Origin: Phoronis australis
Taxonomy: Eukaryota > Phoronida > Phoronidae
Assembly: GCA_002633005.1 (NCBI GenBank)
Contig: NMRA01000792.1
Location: 53,613 to 110,837, forward strand
Direction: 5' to 3'
Length of the DNA stretch: 57,225 nucleotides
In this document: positions 20,816-31,690 of the stretch, piece after piece
Layout of the letters: every line of letters begins with the position of its first letter
Position numbering within the stretch: position 1 is the stretch's first letter
Translations under genes and position numbers: made by a program
Notes under the pieces: model-generated
What the model was told of the DNA's origin: nothing
Seen by the model: the letters and a program-made list of their open reading frames with translations, nothing else
Databases searched by the model: none

Positions 20816-23800
20816 TTACTGCAACAGACCACAGAGTAAAAACAAAACAATAACCAGTGCAGTGCACTTGATATGAAAGAGTTGATTAGCTTGTATTTTC
20901 TTAGAAACTCCAAACCAATTAAAAAGCCTACCTCGCCACGCACTGGAAAAGGAATACACCGGAACTTGTGCAGCGCGTGAATGCCTCGAGTTTTGCATCT
21001 TTCGCACAAGTCGTAATCGGGACACTGAAGACATTCGTAACGTGTTCCACGTAGAAAGCTTTGGCAACCGTCACACATTATTCCAGGGTGGGTTGCTTTA
21101 TATTGGTCTGGCACTAAATGGCAAACAAAGCATTTAGGTTAACAATAGGCACTCTTTCATCTAGATTGTGTTCACAAACTTAAAACGTTTTAGTGACTAT
21201 TTAAGTTAATTAGGAACTTTTTCCGCTTCGCCAAATCGACTTGATTTGAACACGGGGATTTTCCTTTTAAACGCCTGGTTTTTGTGTATTGTAAAGTAGC
21301 GAATGCTATTTTGTACAAATACACCTTACATCTTGTGACTTAACTTAACATAGGAACAAAACTAAACGAGTACTGGAATATTCCTAGCGGCATTTCGGAG
21401 GTAAATTGTGAAGTTTTCATTTTAAAAACGGCTTCATTAAAATCTACCAAGGGGTTTTTACATTGTTATGGCTGTACATTTCTTAAAAATGAAATTTTGA
21501 TTTAAACGTTTAACTTAAATTTTGACGTAAAAATGGTGATGCCACATCAAAATAAAAACATATTTTATAACCTACGATATATTTTCCTTTTAGGGAATAT
21601 ATCACATTTACTATTTGACGTAGCCTGTTTTTGATATATGAGTTAGAATGAAGGTCACTAAATAAGGTTTGAGATAACCTGATTGAGCAAATTCAAAGAT
21701 TATGCCGCTGACAAAGCAAGCTTCACTTAGACGCTGTTTCATCAATTCAAGCGGACATCGTGAGAACAGTAGTTGTTTCGCACTGTTTTTATGTTTGGCA
21801 ATAAGATTAGGTGCTCTGTTCTCAAATACATGACACACCAGATTTATAGATGAGACACGTCAGCTTCTTTGCATTGGAGATCCAGCGAAAATGTTTATTA
21901 TGAACCCGCTTTGATTGAAGTTTTAGAGCATGCATGCCGCAAAAATGCATCTGCACGAGCATGATTCACTGCAAAATTCAAAGAGATGTTCAATAATTAA
22001 TTTATCGGTCAAATTTTAGTGTGAACGCTATTGTCCTTCATATATCGCCATCCCAATGATGAGCTCTATGTCAGCACTCAGTTACACTCATTTCCTTCCA
22101 GCTCACTTGCCCCTCCTTGCCCTAGGCCCACCTCATTCCCTTCAGTCGTCAACGCTTCCAAACCGGCCCTCTGCAAACGCAACTTTGAGTATGTACTGAA
22201 AGAAGAAACAATCACAGTACTTGCTACGAGTTAAGCGAAGGATTCCAATTTACAAATTAAGATGTCTTCTCCTGCAGCCGTTTGACAGCGCTTGTCTGTA
22301 CAAAGTATTTCACAGAACTGGAGGCAGTAGGAGTTCTATGCAGTTGCAACAAGGTTTACAGATATCAGACCGGCTGTATGGATTCTTATGTGAAAAGTAC
22401 TGTGTGTCATTTACGAAACATTTTTAAATGTTTCGTAAATGACACACAGTACTTAAAAGTCTGCAGAACCACTGATTCCAATGTTCCAGAAACCGTAACT
22501 TTGTAATGTTTAATAAACACTAAAGAGACATTACAAAAAAATCGTTTGGCTTCAATCCAGTTTCTCAATCGAGGCTATGGTGTACGGTATCAGACTAGCA
22601 AGTCCATTGTTAAGGGTTCCTGTGCTCTTTTGTCCGACATCACGACTTCAGTGAGGGCCAGTTATCCACCATGGTTCAAAGAGTTAGTGACTAAAGCTAA
22701 TCGAAACGTAACACTTATAAATTGGCAAGTTTTATCGTATTTCTCTGTGTAAAAGCGGTTCTAAAACATTTTCCAAGGAATTCAATTTCATAACTTAAAA
22801 AGTTCAAGAATTCATCAGTTTTAGTTCACGAGATATCAATTTGATTTTAACCGGTGTTTCATGGCCTGACGTCATCGCTAATGCGGCAAATGCTTTCCTC
22901 CACATAATAGGATCTTACTGTACACCAGATTCCTTTTTAAACAAGCCTCTTGATGGCAGCAGGAATTGCACAAATATTGACGAAGCAAAAGGTCCCGTCA
23001 AACGTGCCCAACCAAAGGGGGCTGGGGGGCTATAGCCTCCATGGTCTATGGGCGGTTCACCACCGGGGGTGTGGGGGCTTTAGCCCCCACTGTTTTCATT
23101 GATGCGCCTCCCATGCTGCTGTTCTTCTAATGTCTCACGTGCTCTCGCCTAAGTTCCATATTTCCGAAATAGGCCCCTCTAGAGGTTCAAATGACAAAAA
23201 TGCAGCACAATTTATGGATCTCTTAAGAAATAAAGCGAAACAAAGCATATTTTAGTATACCAATGATCATGTTGACCTCTCGACGTTGCACAGGTTACGC
23301 AAGATGCCTACCTTACGTTGTATGGAGATGCAGTAGAATCTGTGTTGTTGGTGGTGTCCCTCGGCCTTGCACTTTCCACACAAGTCGTAGTTGGGGCAGT
23401 CGATGCACTTGTAACGTGCACCATAAACTGCGCATTTACAAGCATCGCACGTAACTCCGTGGTGACGTAGTTGCGATCTCAAAGGCACTACATATAAGAA
23501 ACGAGGAATCTTTAGTCTCTGAACTTACCATTTTTACATAATGTAGCCTTGTGTTCAGAAATCGTTTAACTCAAATTTTCCGTTTCGCCTTGTTTAGCTA
23601 GCTAACACGAAAATCAACTTTGGTCTTTTACTTTTATAAAATCAATCTCTTAATATTCCGCATCGTCTGGAGATTCCGTTTCCGTTTCCGGCTCAAGTCA
23701 CCTGCATTAAGTACATGAACCATTTTCGAATTCGCAAGGGTTAATTGGTTAACTCCAACAAAGTTTAAAGCGTTTGCTTGGGTCTCTGATGGTTACAATG

Positions 23801-26800
23801 TTCTTCTTGGTAACGGAAATAAAATGATTTCACAGTAAGGAATATTAAGAAACACATTTTATGAAAGTAAAAGGCCGATTTCGATTTCGGTTTTTAACCA
23901 GCCAAACATGTGGATGCGTTGAGTGACCCGTATGCAAGAAAGGGTTAAGAACGAAAATCGTTATGATTAAACGCTCATTATCATCTTTGTACGTATATGT
24001 ACATGTATGAAGTACTAGAAGAACAATCGTTTGAGAATAGGTTATCTTTTAACCCCCCCCCCCCTCTCTAGCTGCTGTGTATCAATGATATTGGAGTACA
24101 GGCCTCACAGGCAGTGTTTGCGTTTCACGTGACATCTCTGAACGTCTGTTGTGTTCGTTGAAGTCAAAAGTGCGAAAAATGACGGGTAAACTGAAACGAG
24201 AAGAGCAAAACTGGTATTAACGGTCAATTTCAGAAGACCAAAATAATATGCTGTACTGACATCCACACGGTTTTCATAAACCAGAAGATCAAATTGGTGA
24301 ATCTTCTGAAACTACAATGTTTTGGAGTGAGTGACTGCATTCGAGAGGAAGTACCAGTACTACGATCACCACGACGACCACCACCATAAACAGTATCAAC
24401 ATCAACTTCTCCATCATCATCTTCATCATCGTCACTGTATCACATTCATCACAATGTCATCATCGTCGTCATCATCGTCGTCATCGTCAACATCATCACC
24501 ATCATCATTACCATATTATCTTCATTCATCATCTTCAATGCCATCATTGTCAAACGATCCGCCATCATTTTCGTCATAATCACCATACAGTATCATCAGC
24601 ATCATCACCACTATCATCATCTTCATCATCATCATCATCATCATCATCATCTTCGGAATCATAGTCATCTTCATGAGCAATATAGTCTAGACGTACATGT
24701 ATTTCTGGAAAATGTGCACGCTAGAAGCATTTTTAATGAAAGTGGGGAATAAATCTTTTTAGCATAACTGTGGTGCGGTGATTTCGATTATGCGTGTTCC
24801 CAAGCTGGAGTTTGAGTTCTTTCCCATACCCATCTAATCTGAATAAACCAAATGGCCGCCAAACCAACAAGATAAGAAACATTCTTGGGACCAGGAGTAC
24901 AATATACACTGTATCACGAATAATTATGAAATTGTTGCCACAACAACCATAGTATAAGTGTATTTAGATCATTTAATTTTTAAAACATGCAAATAAAAGT
25001 CATAAAATTCCTTATTATGCTATTTAGCTCCCGCCATTACCGAAAAAAACAAATTTCGGTGTAACTTTATCAATTTGCAGGCAGATATGACAAATAAAAG
25101 CGCTCAGAGGAGTGACATTAGACGACAATGGAGATGTTGATGACAATAATAATGATGTCGATGATGATTTGGGCGGTGATGAATGGAGATGTCAGAAATG
25201 AGTAAGAAGTGTGCCATAATTTTGTTCAATAGAAGATAAACCAGTAGAATTGCAGCAAAAAAATCCGCCAACAAAGGAACAGCCTCATCACAATATCCTC
25301 AATTAATTCAAAAAGAGACGTCTTAGCAAAGCATGGAAAATATCTTCGTAAAGCACGTTCAAAACTCTATCCAACACATGAGTTTCACAAAATTCCACAA
25401 AGTTTTTGAAAACTTTCAAATTTTGATTTTTTTCAAATTGAAAGCTAAAAAGCTCAGAAACGGTAAATCTGATAAACACTGTTTCATTTCATTTGAAAGA
25501 GTATACCTCAGAAAGTCCACATGCAAAATTCGTGTCATTTGGTCTTCCTGTTCAAAATAAAACCCCTGCACGATTGAAAATTAATGAAAGTGCGCCTGAT
25601 CCACCATTTTGAAAACTACTTCCGGTTAAGCAGCACTTGGTTATAGCTAGTTACAGGATATTAAAACTTGAAAAATTTCGAAACAACTGGTTTTACAGGA
25701 AGCCCTCCACACGACATTTAAAAACAAAATGGCCGCCACATCCGCCTTCTCAGAGGTAGTGTGTGAATTGCGTGCACATTGGACGAAAAATTTGACATGT
25801 AGTTTGCGAACAAACAAAAAAAAACAAAAAAGTTGATTTCAGACAACATACTTGGAGAAAATTTTCGGTACCTTTGGAACTTTCCATGCAAGAGGACACT
25901 GTTGAAGTAGTGCGGGAGATGAATATGGAAGAAATATCACATGGCCGTATTGCATTCGACTCATTCAACGCGTATGGAATTTGATATTAAGTGCTCGTCA
26001 TCTGCGTGAGCAATTAATTAACATGGGCTGTTGATTAGTGGAAGTACATTTTGTGAATAAGTGAGATATGTTGGTCGGAATTTTGATACGTGCAAGTATT
26101 GGGCTAACAAAATGTTTGTTTTAGAATGACATGTATCTTCAGACTAACTGATATGAGTTGGTCTAATCAACACTGAATACCATTCATCAGTGGCAATGAT
26201 AACCTTATTAACATGCGATTTCATTAATGTGTTCAGACTACAGATTGAATAGCGATTGAACTGTGACATACCTTACACTCGAAAGAAAGTCCTGCAAATC
26301 TATGCTGTTTGTGTTCACCTCGGTCTCTGCAAGTTTGGCAAAGATCATAGTCCGGGCATTCTAGGCACATATATCTCTTGCCATAGATGTCGCCATTGCA
26401 GCCATCACACATCACGTTGGAGTGGAAGGTCTTGGTGTTCTTCTCGTCATTACCAGCTCCAACAACCGCTGTGTGAAACCAGACAACAAATTATGCTGGG
26501 GGTATTCACACACCTTTGAATTTAGAGTTGCGAAAGTAGGCAGATCAAACTTCTCGTTTTCCTTTGAGGCCATTGTTTCTTGCATACACCTGGACACCCA
26601 TTTATCTATTTTAGGTTAGTAGCTTGAATATGTCATTGAATATTTGTTTTTGCTCCTAAGACGTCAACAATTGGTTAATTCAACCAAACTTGAATACAAA
26701 TATACCCTGTAGCTCCAACTGAATTGCAACATTGATTGTGATACCACTTAAGCCCTCTTTGCAGCAAAGTTAGTAAACATAATAAACATTTACTGACGGA

Positions 26801-29572
26801 ATGTGATATCGTTGGAATGGGAACGACTGGGCTTCACATTGGTATCCAAAATGATTTAATTAAACCAAAAATAATAAAAACACTAGAGACCATGCTTGAC
26901 GCATAAAATGACACAGCGTTTGTTATTAGTATTGCTACCAATTGTCTTATTGTTGTGCATATTTTGCATCAAATAAGGGTAAAACACGATGAAAGCGGTA
27001 GTTACATTGTGTTTTCCTTCAGTAAGTTACTCGTTTACTTACATCTCACGTATACACTGAACGTATTTCCTGACAAACTGTCCAAGGCGTCCTCAAGGTC
27101 TGTGTCGTTGTCAATCACAACATACTCACCGCCCGTACCTGCAATGTAGTGGTCGAAATTGCGAAGACTAGCGGAACGCCCATAATCCTTGATATTCTCA
27201 AAATCGTCGTTGGGAAAAGTTTAATGTTTCCATAAAATGTATGTAAATGTCATTAGCTGAAAGAACTGGCACATCTATGACACCTTTTCTCAAATAAATG
27301 AGCTTGGAAAAAACTAAAGCTGATTATTTAATACGTTATTACCCAGATATTACCCCACATTGCTAATGCATTAATTGGTATATCTGAAGAACGATATTTA
27401 TAATTACTGTTAGAACTGAGTAAGTTGATTCGCTCCATTCATGACCTTTCGGGATTTGTGCCTGGGTTATTAACTTGAGTATAATGTGTTGGGGTTATTA
27501 TGATTGTTTCTAGACAGTCACTTTCCGCTAATTTTGCCCTCCAGTAGGACGAAAATTCTTTCTTTCGTTTTCGTTTTCGTTTACGAACCATGTTACCGGT
27601 ATCAATCGTTTATTAGCAATGTATAATATCCTAGCCACACCGCAGCTGACCACGAACGGCATGTTGATGGATGGGTTAGAGTACTAATTAACAATAAGAC
27701 TTTGCATTATGGGACAAATTTTGCGCAAAATGTGATTTGATTGACAAATTTCAGGTAAACAAGTTTCACGTGCTAGGAATCACTTCCGCAAAAGTGGCAA
27801 ATTTGAATAGAAAAAATATATTTGTGAGGGTAAATGAATATTTTTTGGAATCCTCACATATTTTGCCGTGCATAAAAGAAGTGTTAAAAAAAACGACATT
27901 TATTGAGACACAGAGGTACACGTATCCTTAAAGCACAGCTCTCCCGTAGGACTTGGCTCAGTGGCAAAAATTCAGCTGCTACTACTGAGCTTGCGGGTTC
28001 TATTCGGCGCTAGTGCTAGCTATAATATTAATTGTCTCGAAGAGAATGTATCTTTAACAGTCATCGTTTAAAGTAAAAAAAGCACATTGAAACGCGCAGT
28101 CTAAAACGTGTACACTTATAATGGGGCCACCAGTGCCTTCAGTGAAACACGTGGTATGCGGCAACACACGCTGTATTAGAGAAGTTTCGCAGAGCGGCAT
28201 GAACGTCAACTATGACGCATACTGTACGTAATTGCGCCTGCCAATTCGGTGTTACAGAAACAAAATGGGTTTCACAACAGCTAAATTTTTACGCGAACGT
28301 GAAAGTAAATGTGACCTTAGTAACTGGGCTCAGGGTGTTCAGTTATCATCCGCTAGTTGGAAATATAATATCATGTTGAATTTGAAAAAAGTCGCTTCTA
28401 CAAACTCTTGCAAAAAATGGTCAACTCTTAGAGTGCTACATTTGTTTGGAGTTCCAAATAAATAGAAGCACATAAAAATTAACAACACTAAACCATATCT
28501 GTTAAAAATTCATTTTGTTTCAATGATTTCCATCTAACCCAGGCGGAATAAGGATTCTGGAAAAAGTGTTGCCTTTCTTGCAACTAAACTTTAAGAATAT
28601 TTATAGACAAAAGTATCGTGTTCATTTTATAGTGAAGTAATTAAGGAAGAAAGATTGAGAATTATATCAAAATGAAAATTTTCTCGTTGTCTTACCAAAT
28701 AAGAATATAAAAGGCCCACCGGTTTCGCGTTTAAAGCGACGCGAATCTCCCTGAATTCTCGTAAAATACTCAAACACTATCGGGATTACGTCAAAGCCAA
28801 CACTGGCATGTATGATGCGGTATTGTAAATATGTGATAACTAAAGTTCAGGTCGCTATTTTCAAAATGCACTGTAAGCCGAAACGCAAGCTCATGTTTTT
28901 GCCCAAAGTCCATTGTGTCTGTAGGCGACACTCATTTACGCGTTACTCGTGCTTCAGTGTGCCGTGGAGCGGAATCGAATTTTCAATACTAGCTTTTTTA
29001 TCTATGCTCGACGTCACAAAAGTCTAATCACGTGATCTCAGTGAGGTCTTGTTTACCTAATACAATTGCGGGCAGCCACCAACTCATATATTGTTTACAT
29101 GTCACGAGAGTCTACAGCCCAGTTTCAGACTGTGTTGAGTTTTGATACTTATTCGACCAGGAACGTTTACTACGCGACACGTAGAATGAATATAATGATT
29201 TATCTTAGGCAAAATATTACGAGTACAAATAAATGAACTTGCACGGTTCAAATTTCATGTTTTCAACGACGCTGTATTTGTTAAATCTGCTACAATCTAT
29301 CACAAGTGCCGTGACCTATAAGTCTTTTGCACAAAGTTATTTAATCAGCATAACACGTTACTGTGCCTTCAGGACAACAAATCGATTTTACCTTTCCGAT
29401 ACACGCTGTACGCCTTGTTTTTCAGACCCGGAAAAGCGGCACACACTCTCTCTTTAAAGAATTCAAGCTTCTGATTTGAGATCTTATACGCAGGTATTTC
29501 TGTATCGAGAACGAAGCTTCTACTGTACCCGGACTCTTCGCTCCCTATGTGTACTTTGACAGAAACACCCAT
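20816..29572 (-). CDS. Gene B: p62/sequestosome-like PB1-ZZ-ZZ-ZZ protein, 5 exons, about 274 aa
   Basis: Exons on the - strand: 29572-29392, 27138-27043, 26468-26277, 23487-23317, 21113-20932. They join without a break into 274 codons. Order: PB1 (1-92), ZZ1 (about 113-150), ZZ2, ZZ3. p62-type PB1 domains polymerise by basic-acidic contacts and ZZ fingers bind protein ligands such as N-degrons, so a scaffold or adaptor in selective autophagy or signalling is inferred. The PB1 keeps the basic Lys (VKV) but lacks the acidic D-x-D of the OPCA loop (RKGTGGE), which suggests a capping rather than a polymerising domain. The start is the first ATG after an in-frame TGA. The 3' end is unsure: the nearest acceptor (ctgttgcag at 20819-20821) gives an immediate TAA at 20818-20816. 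No UBA or LIR found. Confidence 0.82.
20932..21113 (-). CDS. Gene B ZZ3 exon
   Basis: 182 nt, phase 1 in (x|TG CCA), phase 0 out at GCGAG|gtaggc. All ZZ ligands are present: MCDGC, ECLQC, LCERC and IHALH. PDYDLC is retained. Confidence 0.9.
22395..22454. repeat. Perfect 60-bp palindrome (29-bp arms)
   Basis: Arms begin AAGTACTGTGTGTCATTTAC and are exact reverse complements with a 2-nt centre. It lies in the intron between ZZ2 and ZZ3 of gene B. Cruciform or hairpin former; origin unknown. Confidence 0.95.
23050..23112. mobile_element. GC-rich palindromic mini-element, copy 1
   Basis: Core GGGGGCTTTAGCCCCCAC with flanks GGGCGGTTCACCAC and GATGCGCCTCCC. Related to copies at 35845-35980 and 54543-54605. 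Confidence 0.55.
23317..23487 (-). CDS. Gene B ZZ2 exon
   Basis: 171 nt, acceptor atgtag, phase 1 in and phase 1 out using CAAC|gtaagg. The alternative donor 5 nt further on (gtaggc) would break the frame to ZZ3. Ligands: TCDAC, KCIDC, LCGKC and HHQQH. PNYD replaces PDYD. Same length as gene C ZZ2. Confidence 0.92.
24355..24672. repeat. CAT/ATC triplet microsatellite, long and imperfect
   Basis: About 300 bp of (TCA)n, (ATC)n and (CAN)n, densest at 24450-24500 and 24600-24660. Open frames across it are translations of the repeat, not genes. Lies in the intron between ZZ1 and ZZ2 of gene B. Confidence 0.95.
26277..26468 (-). CDS. Gene B ZZ1 exon, closest to p62 ZZ
   Basis: 192 nt, phase 1 in and 1 out (TTCGAGT|gtaagg). 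Reads FHSNVMCDGCNGDIYGKRYM, then CLECPDYDLC and EHKQH, nearly the p62 ZZ pattern HPNVICDGC. Residues equivalent to p62 D129, N132, D147 and D149, which contact N-terminal arginine degrons, are all kept, so N-degron binding is plausible. Confidence 0.94.
27043..27138 (-). CDS. Gene B exon 2, second half of PB1
   Basis: 96 nt, acceptor cattgcag, donor GAGAT|gtaagt, phase 1 in and out. Codes TGGEYVVIDNDTDLEDALDS and then NTFSVYVR: the OPCA-motif half and last strand of a PB1 domain. Confidence 0.93.
27940..28020 (+). repeat. tRNA-like (probable SINE head or tRNA pseudogene)
   Basis: Contains a good internal pol III A box (TTGGCTCAGTGG, 27953-27964) and B box (GGGTTCTATTC, 27995-28005) with normal tRNA spacing. 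A cloverleaf with a sound acceptor stem was not evident, so a SINE or pseudogene is preferred. It lies in intron 1 of gene B, antisense to it. Confidence 0.6.
29392..29572 (-). CDS. Gene B exon 1, first half of PB1
   Basis: 181 nt from ATG, donor GGAAAG|gtaaaa, phase 1 out. Starts MGVSVKVHIGSEESGYSRSF and contains FFKERVCAAFPGL, matching the first two strands and helix of p62 PB1, including the Lys and Arg of the basic face. Confidence 0.93.
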
Positions 29573-29909
29573 AGTTTTCCTTGCTTGAGAAACGTTTATT
29601 GCGTCGCTAATAATTCAATGTTGACAAATAGCATAGGGGTTTTCCCAAATCCTAACCTCGTTCCCGTTTCCAACAAGCTGTTGGTTACGGCCCAGGCGTT
29701 CTAGATTATGGAAATACCTAGAATATCGAAAGTGAAAGTAACCCGATGTTAGAGATTCTGCAACTCAAACGAACTCAAATGAAATGCCTGTTCGACATTA
29801 ATTTGGAGATACCTTCTCCTATTCATTGTCCGCCATTAGCCTGAAACAATATTCACAAAAATTAGGCAGAAAGTTAACTGTCTGCTTCATGAACGCATTC
29901 AGCCTAAAA

Positions 29910-30150
29910 TTTGGGGGGGGCCTCGAATTTTTGAGTATGTGGACACTTTCCTAAAAAAACAGGGTACGTTCAGAGCTTTGAATAGTGAACATAGTCAAAC
30001 ATGGTACATGTAGTTCCTGCCTTTTTAGCGGACTTTTGTCTCGTTTTCTACTTTTTCGGACTTTGTGTTTCACCGGCTGAGACGAACCTGTTTGCCCTCT
30101 TCGCCAAATAAGGGAGGGGCTCGTTCGCAGCCCCCCCGGGAGGGGGGGGC
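29910..30150 (+). repeat. Dispersed repeat, inverted relative to 52530-52730
   Basis: Contains GTAGTTCCTGCC, TTTAGCGGACTTTTGTCTCG and GAGGGGCTCG, whose reverse complements occur in the same order at 52530-52730. Ends in a C/G-rich run. Type unknown. Confidence 0.65.
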
Positions 30151-30404
30151 GCCCATGTACTTGACAAAAATGTCCTCAACTATTGTTTTTTATACTGAGT
30201 GTTTTCTGAACGCCACCGAGTTTTAAACCGAGGAGTAAAATTAAGCGCTTCATCATTTACTAGTCTCGTTTTAGAATTTATTGTATTTACCATCAAATTT
30301 ATTTATTGTACAAGTTATGCCGAAGTATCTTAATCAAAAGATCTTTCGAAATTCAAAACAAGGTGTAATGTTATCCCTCTTCCGGTGACGTCATGGTTCT
30401 AACC

Positions 30405-30558
30405 TGCCTCCCGTTCAGTAACGCTAGGACCTCGCTAAAAAGCAAGACTTCGCGAGATTACGTGAGATATTGCCGTGCATTTTAAATGAGAACACGTGAC
30501 TTTGACTAGGTTTTAGCTAGGTCCTAGCGTAGGTCCTAGCGTCTACTGAACGCACGCC
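30405..30558 (+). mobile_element. 154-bp MITE, copy 1
   Basis: Starts TGCCTCCCGTTCAGTAACGC and ends TCTACTGAACGCACGCC. The ends are imperfect terminal inverted repeats with the shared core CGTTCAGTA.ACGCTAGGACC. Same length as the copy inserted at 45448-45601, which lies in the opposite orientation. Confidence 0.85.
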
Positions 30559-30581
30559 TGGATATATACATGTACATGTAT

Positions 30582-30709
30582 AGTTCAATAACTCTAGGGC
30601 CTCGGTAGAAAAACGCAAGATAACGCGATATGCATGTATTGGCGTGTACTTTTAATGAGAGTACGTGATTTTGGCTCGATTTTTCTTGTCGCCAGACAAC
30701 TATTGAACT
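30582..30709 (+). mobile_element. Diverged relative of the 154-bp MITE
   Basis: Begins AGTTCAATAACTCTAGGGCC and ends with CAACTATTGAACT. The middle (TTTTAATGAGAGTACGTGA) parallels TTTAAATGAGAACACGTGA in copy 1. Only 24 bp separate the two elements. Confidence 0.6.
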
Positions 30710-31599
30710 CTACCCTGTTTCTGCCCTTCGCTAATCCTAATCAACGTGAACGTGGTTTTACACATGAAAAGATAAACGTACATGTAGTTTGTGAAAATCT
30801 GTGCAACAAGAGGGCGCTTTTGTCCCACTGCGGTGGGGGAAAGCGGGTTACTTCTCCGTGTAACTAATCTCTTTTCGATATTTAAAAACACTCTACTGTG
30901 TTTTTCGTCAGAATGTGTCTTGAAAATATGTATCAAAAGCAATTTGGTCCAACATTTTCCTATGAACTTACCTGTTTTTGGTAAAGATATGGAAAATAAT
31001 ATACAGCACTTACGTGACGCCTAGAGCAGTGACCTCAGTGTGGACGAATTGCTGACAAATTGGTGTACAAAGTCCACAAGTAAATTCTACACTCTTTCTA
31101 CGTGTAATTTCAAAAATTATTTACTTTTAAGCCGAGCTTGGAAGACGTTTGCTTAAAAGATCATTATTGGTTTTACTGACGAAAACGCATGATTGGGATT
31201 ATTGTGGAATGGGTTAGACGTCTTGAAATCATCACCTTTAACAAGAGCTACGAAACAGCACAACCCTGTGGGTCTTTGTGACGTCATTACAAATCGCTAT
31301 TCTTCCATGCCCGCCGGGCATTCACTGAAAGCAAGACCGATTTCATGACAGTTTAAGTACCCCTAAACTAAAACACGCTGTTATCAAACGCTAACGAGGC
31401 TTGGTTCAGAGGCCGGCAGAATGTTCGCCGGCCCTTGTAATTGCTAAGGTAGTGGAGTCGATACCGGACAGTAATGCAAATACCTATGAAATTATTTTCC
31501 ACGCCGAGATTGACCCTTTAGTATCAATTTCTGACAGAATCTATAGAATCAAAAAGTTCTACATGACCGGTCATAGAATTGTCTGAAATTTTACCTGTG

Positions 31600-31690
31600 G
31601 ATTCTCAAAGCAGTGGGGCTAGCTAGTGTGATGCGTGCCTTCCTTCTTTGCTTAGGGTTATGGGTTCAAGTCCCATTGCGGCACATTACT
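31600..31690 (+). repeat. tRNA-like SINE head
   Basis: B box GGTTCAAGTCC (31663-31673) is a perfect consensus match. A weaker A box (GTGGGGCTAGCTAG, about 31613-31626) precedes it by a tRNA-like distance. No intact cloverleaf recognised. Confidence 0.55.

Noticed and set aside
24331-24579. His- and Ser-rich open frame
   Set aside because: Translation of the CAT/ATC triplet repeat.
27940-28020. Functional tRNA gene
   Set aside because: A and B boxes are present but no sound acceptor stem or full cloverleaf was found.
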